From: Desulfobacula sp.
Lineage (GTDB): Bacteria > Desulfobacterota > Desulfobacteria > Desulfobacterales > Desulfobacteraceae
Assembly (NCBI GenBank): GCA_023139225.1
Contig: JAGLNZ010000418.1
Coordinates: 1-5,693 of the forward strand
DNA: 5,693 bases
Direction of reading: 5' to 3'
Part shown: positions 4,985 to 5,693 of the stretch, in pieces
How the letters are laid out: every line of letters starts with the position of its first letter
How positions within the stretch are numbered: position 1 is the stretch's first letter
The notes under the pieces: generated by a model
What the model saw: the letters and a program-made list of their open reading frames with translations, nothing else
The model's database searches: none
Told to the model about the DNA's origin: nothing
Position numbers and translations under genes: made by a program

Positions 4985-5693
4985 CTAAGCTGAAATTTCT
5001 TTTTCTAAATCCAAAAATGCCGAAGCAGATACATTACCAAGATCCTTTAAGACCTCTTTATCAGACATTCGTCTGTCAAAAAGGTTATCCAAAAATTCAA
5101 ACGAGACACTATCATATCCTCGTATAGCCTCAGCAATTGTTTCCTTATTTTTAATGGATGCTTTTGCAAAATATGAAATTGGTTTGTCCCACAATTTTAT
5201 TTCCATAACATTTCTACCAGAGGGCAGGGTATCAATATTGATTTCACGATTATCAAAAAATTTCTTAAGCAATTCTATTTTGCTGTCCATGATCCATTTT
5301 AAATTTATGTCGCCTATTTCAGACTTTGATACCCCTTGCATAAATAACCCGTTTTCATTCCATATAGGATATCGAAAGCTAATATCTTGAAAAATTAAAT
5401 GCCAATAATTATCAAACCAATTTTCTGGATGTTCAATATGGTGTGGGTTTCTCCAATCAGAAGAATAATTATAAAAAATATCAAATTCTGCCTGCTCAAA
5501 TTCCAGTTTTGAAGGTAATTTTTTTAACCAAGTTAATTTTTTATGGCCGGGTTTTATATCTGTTTTATAGCAATATACAGCTTCCTTTGATTCATCTAAA
5601 GTCTTTGACACGTTGATTAAATAAGTATCACACCCACAATCATTATTGATTTTTATAAATCCTTCCGACATCTCACCATCATAGTCATATGAT
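4985..5693 (-). CDS. SMI1/KNR4 (SUKH)-like protein, 5' end beyond the window
   Basis: The - strand frame is open from the window edge (first whole codon at 5690-5692) to the stop at 4985, giving about 235 residues without a convincing start. The ATG at 5669-5671 has no ribosome binding site, and the seven residues before it (SYDYDGE) continue the domain pattern, so the true start lies outside. The segment YDGEMSEGFIKI, NNDCGCDTYLINV, then EAVYCYKTD and the Trp-rich SSDWRNP resembles the end of SMI1/KNR4 (SUKH) domains, in which a D-G-x(n)-G-C-G-x(n)-L-x-V core is followed by a V-[WY] strand. About 150 further residues do not match anything I know. Bacterial SUKH proteins are often immunity proteins in polymorphic toxin systems, but no toxin gene is visible here. 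No signal peptide can be assessed. The 3' end is well defined by the terminator. Confidence 0.6.
   Translation of the reverse strand, partial: SYDYDGEMSEGFIKINNDCGCDTYLINVSKTLDESKEAVYCYKTDIKPGHKKLTWLKKLPSKLEFEQAEFDIFYNYSSDWRNPHHIEHPENWFDNYWHLIFQDISFRYPIWNENGLFMQGVSKSEIGDINLKWIMDSKIELLKKFFDNREINIDTLPSGRNVMEIKLWDKPISYFAKASIKNKETIAEAIRGYDSVSFEFLDNLFDRRMSDKEVLKDLGNVSASAFLDLEKEISA

Noticed and set aside
4700..5390. Two + strand reading frames (4700-4891 and 5154-5390)
   Set aside because: They are antisense to the two - strand genes and show low-complexity, non-domain translations.
5669..5671. ATG as the start of the SMI1/KNR4-like gene
   Set aside because: There is no ribosome binding site, the frame is open to the window edge, and the residues upstream fit the domain, so the gene is partial.

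Overview
The window is AT-rich bacterial DNA (roughly one third G+C by eye). Its two best genes have strong Shine-Dalgarno sequences, and sigma70-like -10 boxes can be seen in front of both. Genes are sparse, gaps are several hundred bases long, and the left end carries gene relics. This looks like a slowly decaying accessory region of a low-GC bacterium. Nothing here fixes the taxon; a Gram-negative host with a large, relic-rich genome is only an impression.

Left end (1-600): remains of dead genes on the + strand. A rhodanese-like domain is broken by a stop codon and lacks its catalytic cysteine. The C-terminal 47 codons of a GNAT acetyltransferase follow. A short methyltransferase-like motif overlaps the GNAT stop. 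Positions 601-844 are non-coding.

Centre (845-3852): two intact + strand genes, each with its own candidate promoter and a strong ribosome binding site. The first (938-2563) is an amidase-signature hydrolase with a complete Lys-Ser-Ser triad and an N-terminal export signal or membrane anchor. The second (2965-3852) is a membrane-anchored alpha/beta hydrolase whose nucleophile position is alanine (GHALG) instead of serine, while the acid and histidine are kept. Both would act outside the cytoplasmic membrane, so they may work on related amide or ester compounds, but they are 401 bases apart and not obviously one operon.

Right end (3853-5693): a 466-base convergent gap holds a perfect 19-base palindrome and a small hairpin. 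Two - strand genes follow: a 166-residue protein of unknown function (4319-4819), and the 3' part of a gene that resembles the end of a SMI1/KNR4 (SUKH) domain and runs off the window. A strong terminator with G-U pairs that favour the - strand separates them, so they are probably separate transcription units.

I found no CRISPR array, intact mobile element, rRNA or tRNA. The most notable items are the alanine nucleophile of the hydrolase, the relic cluster, and the unassigned palindrome. I do not see convincing evidence for a new multi-gene system.
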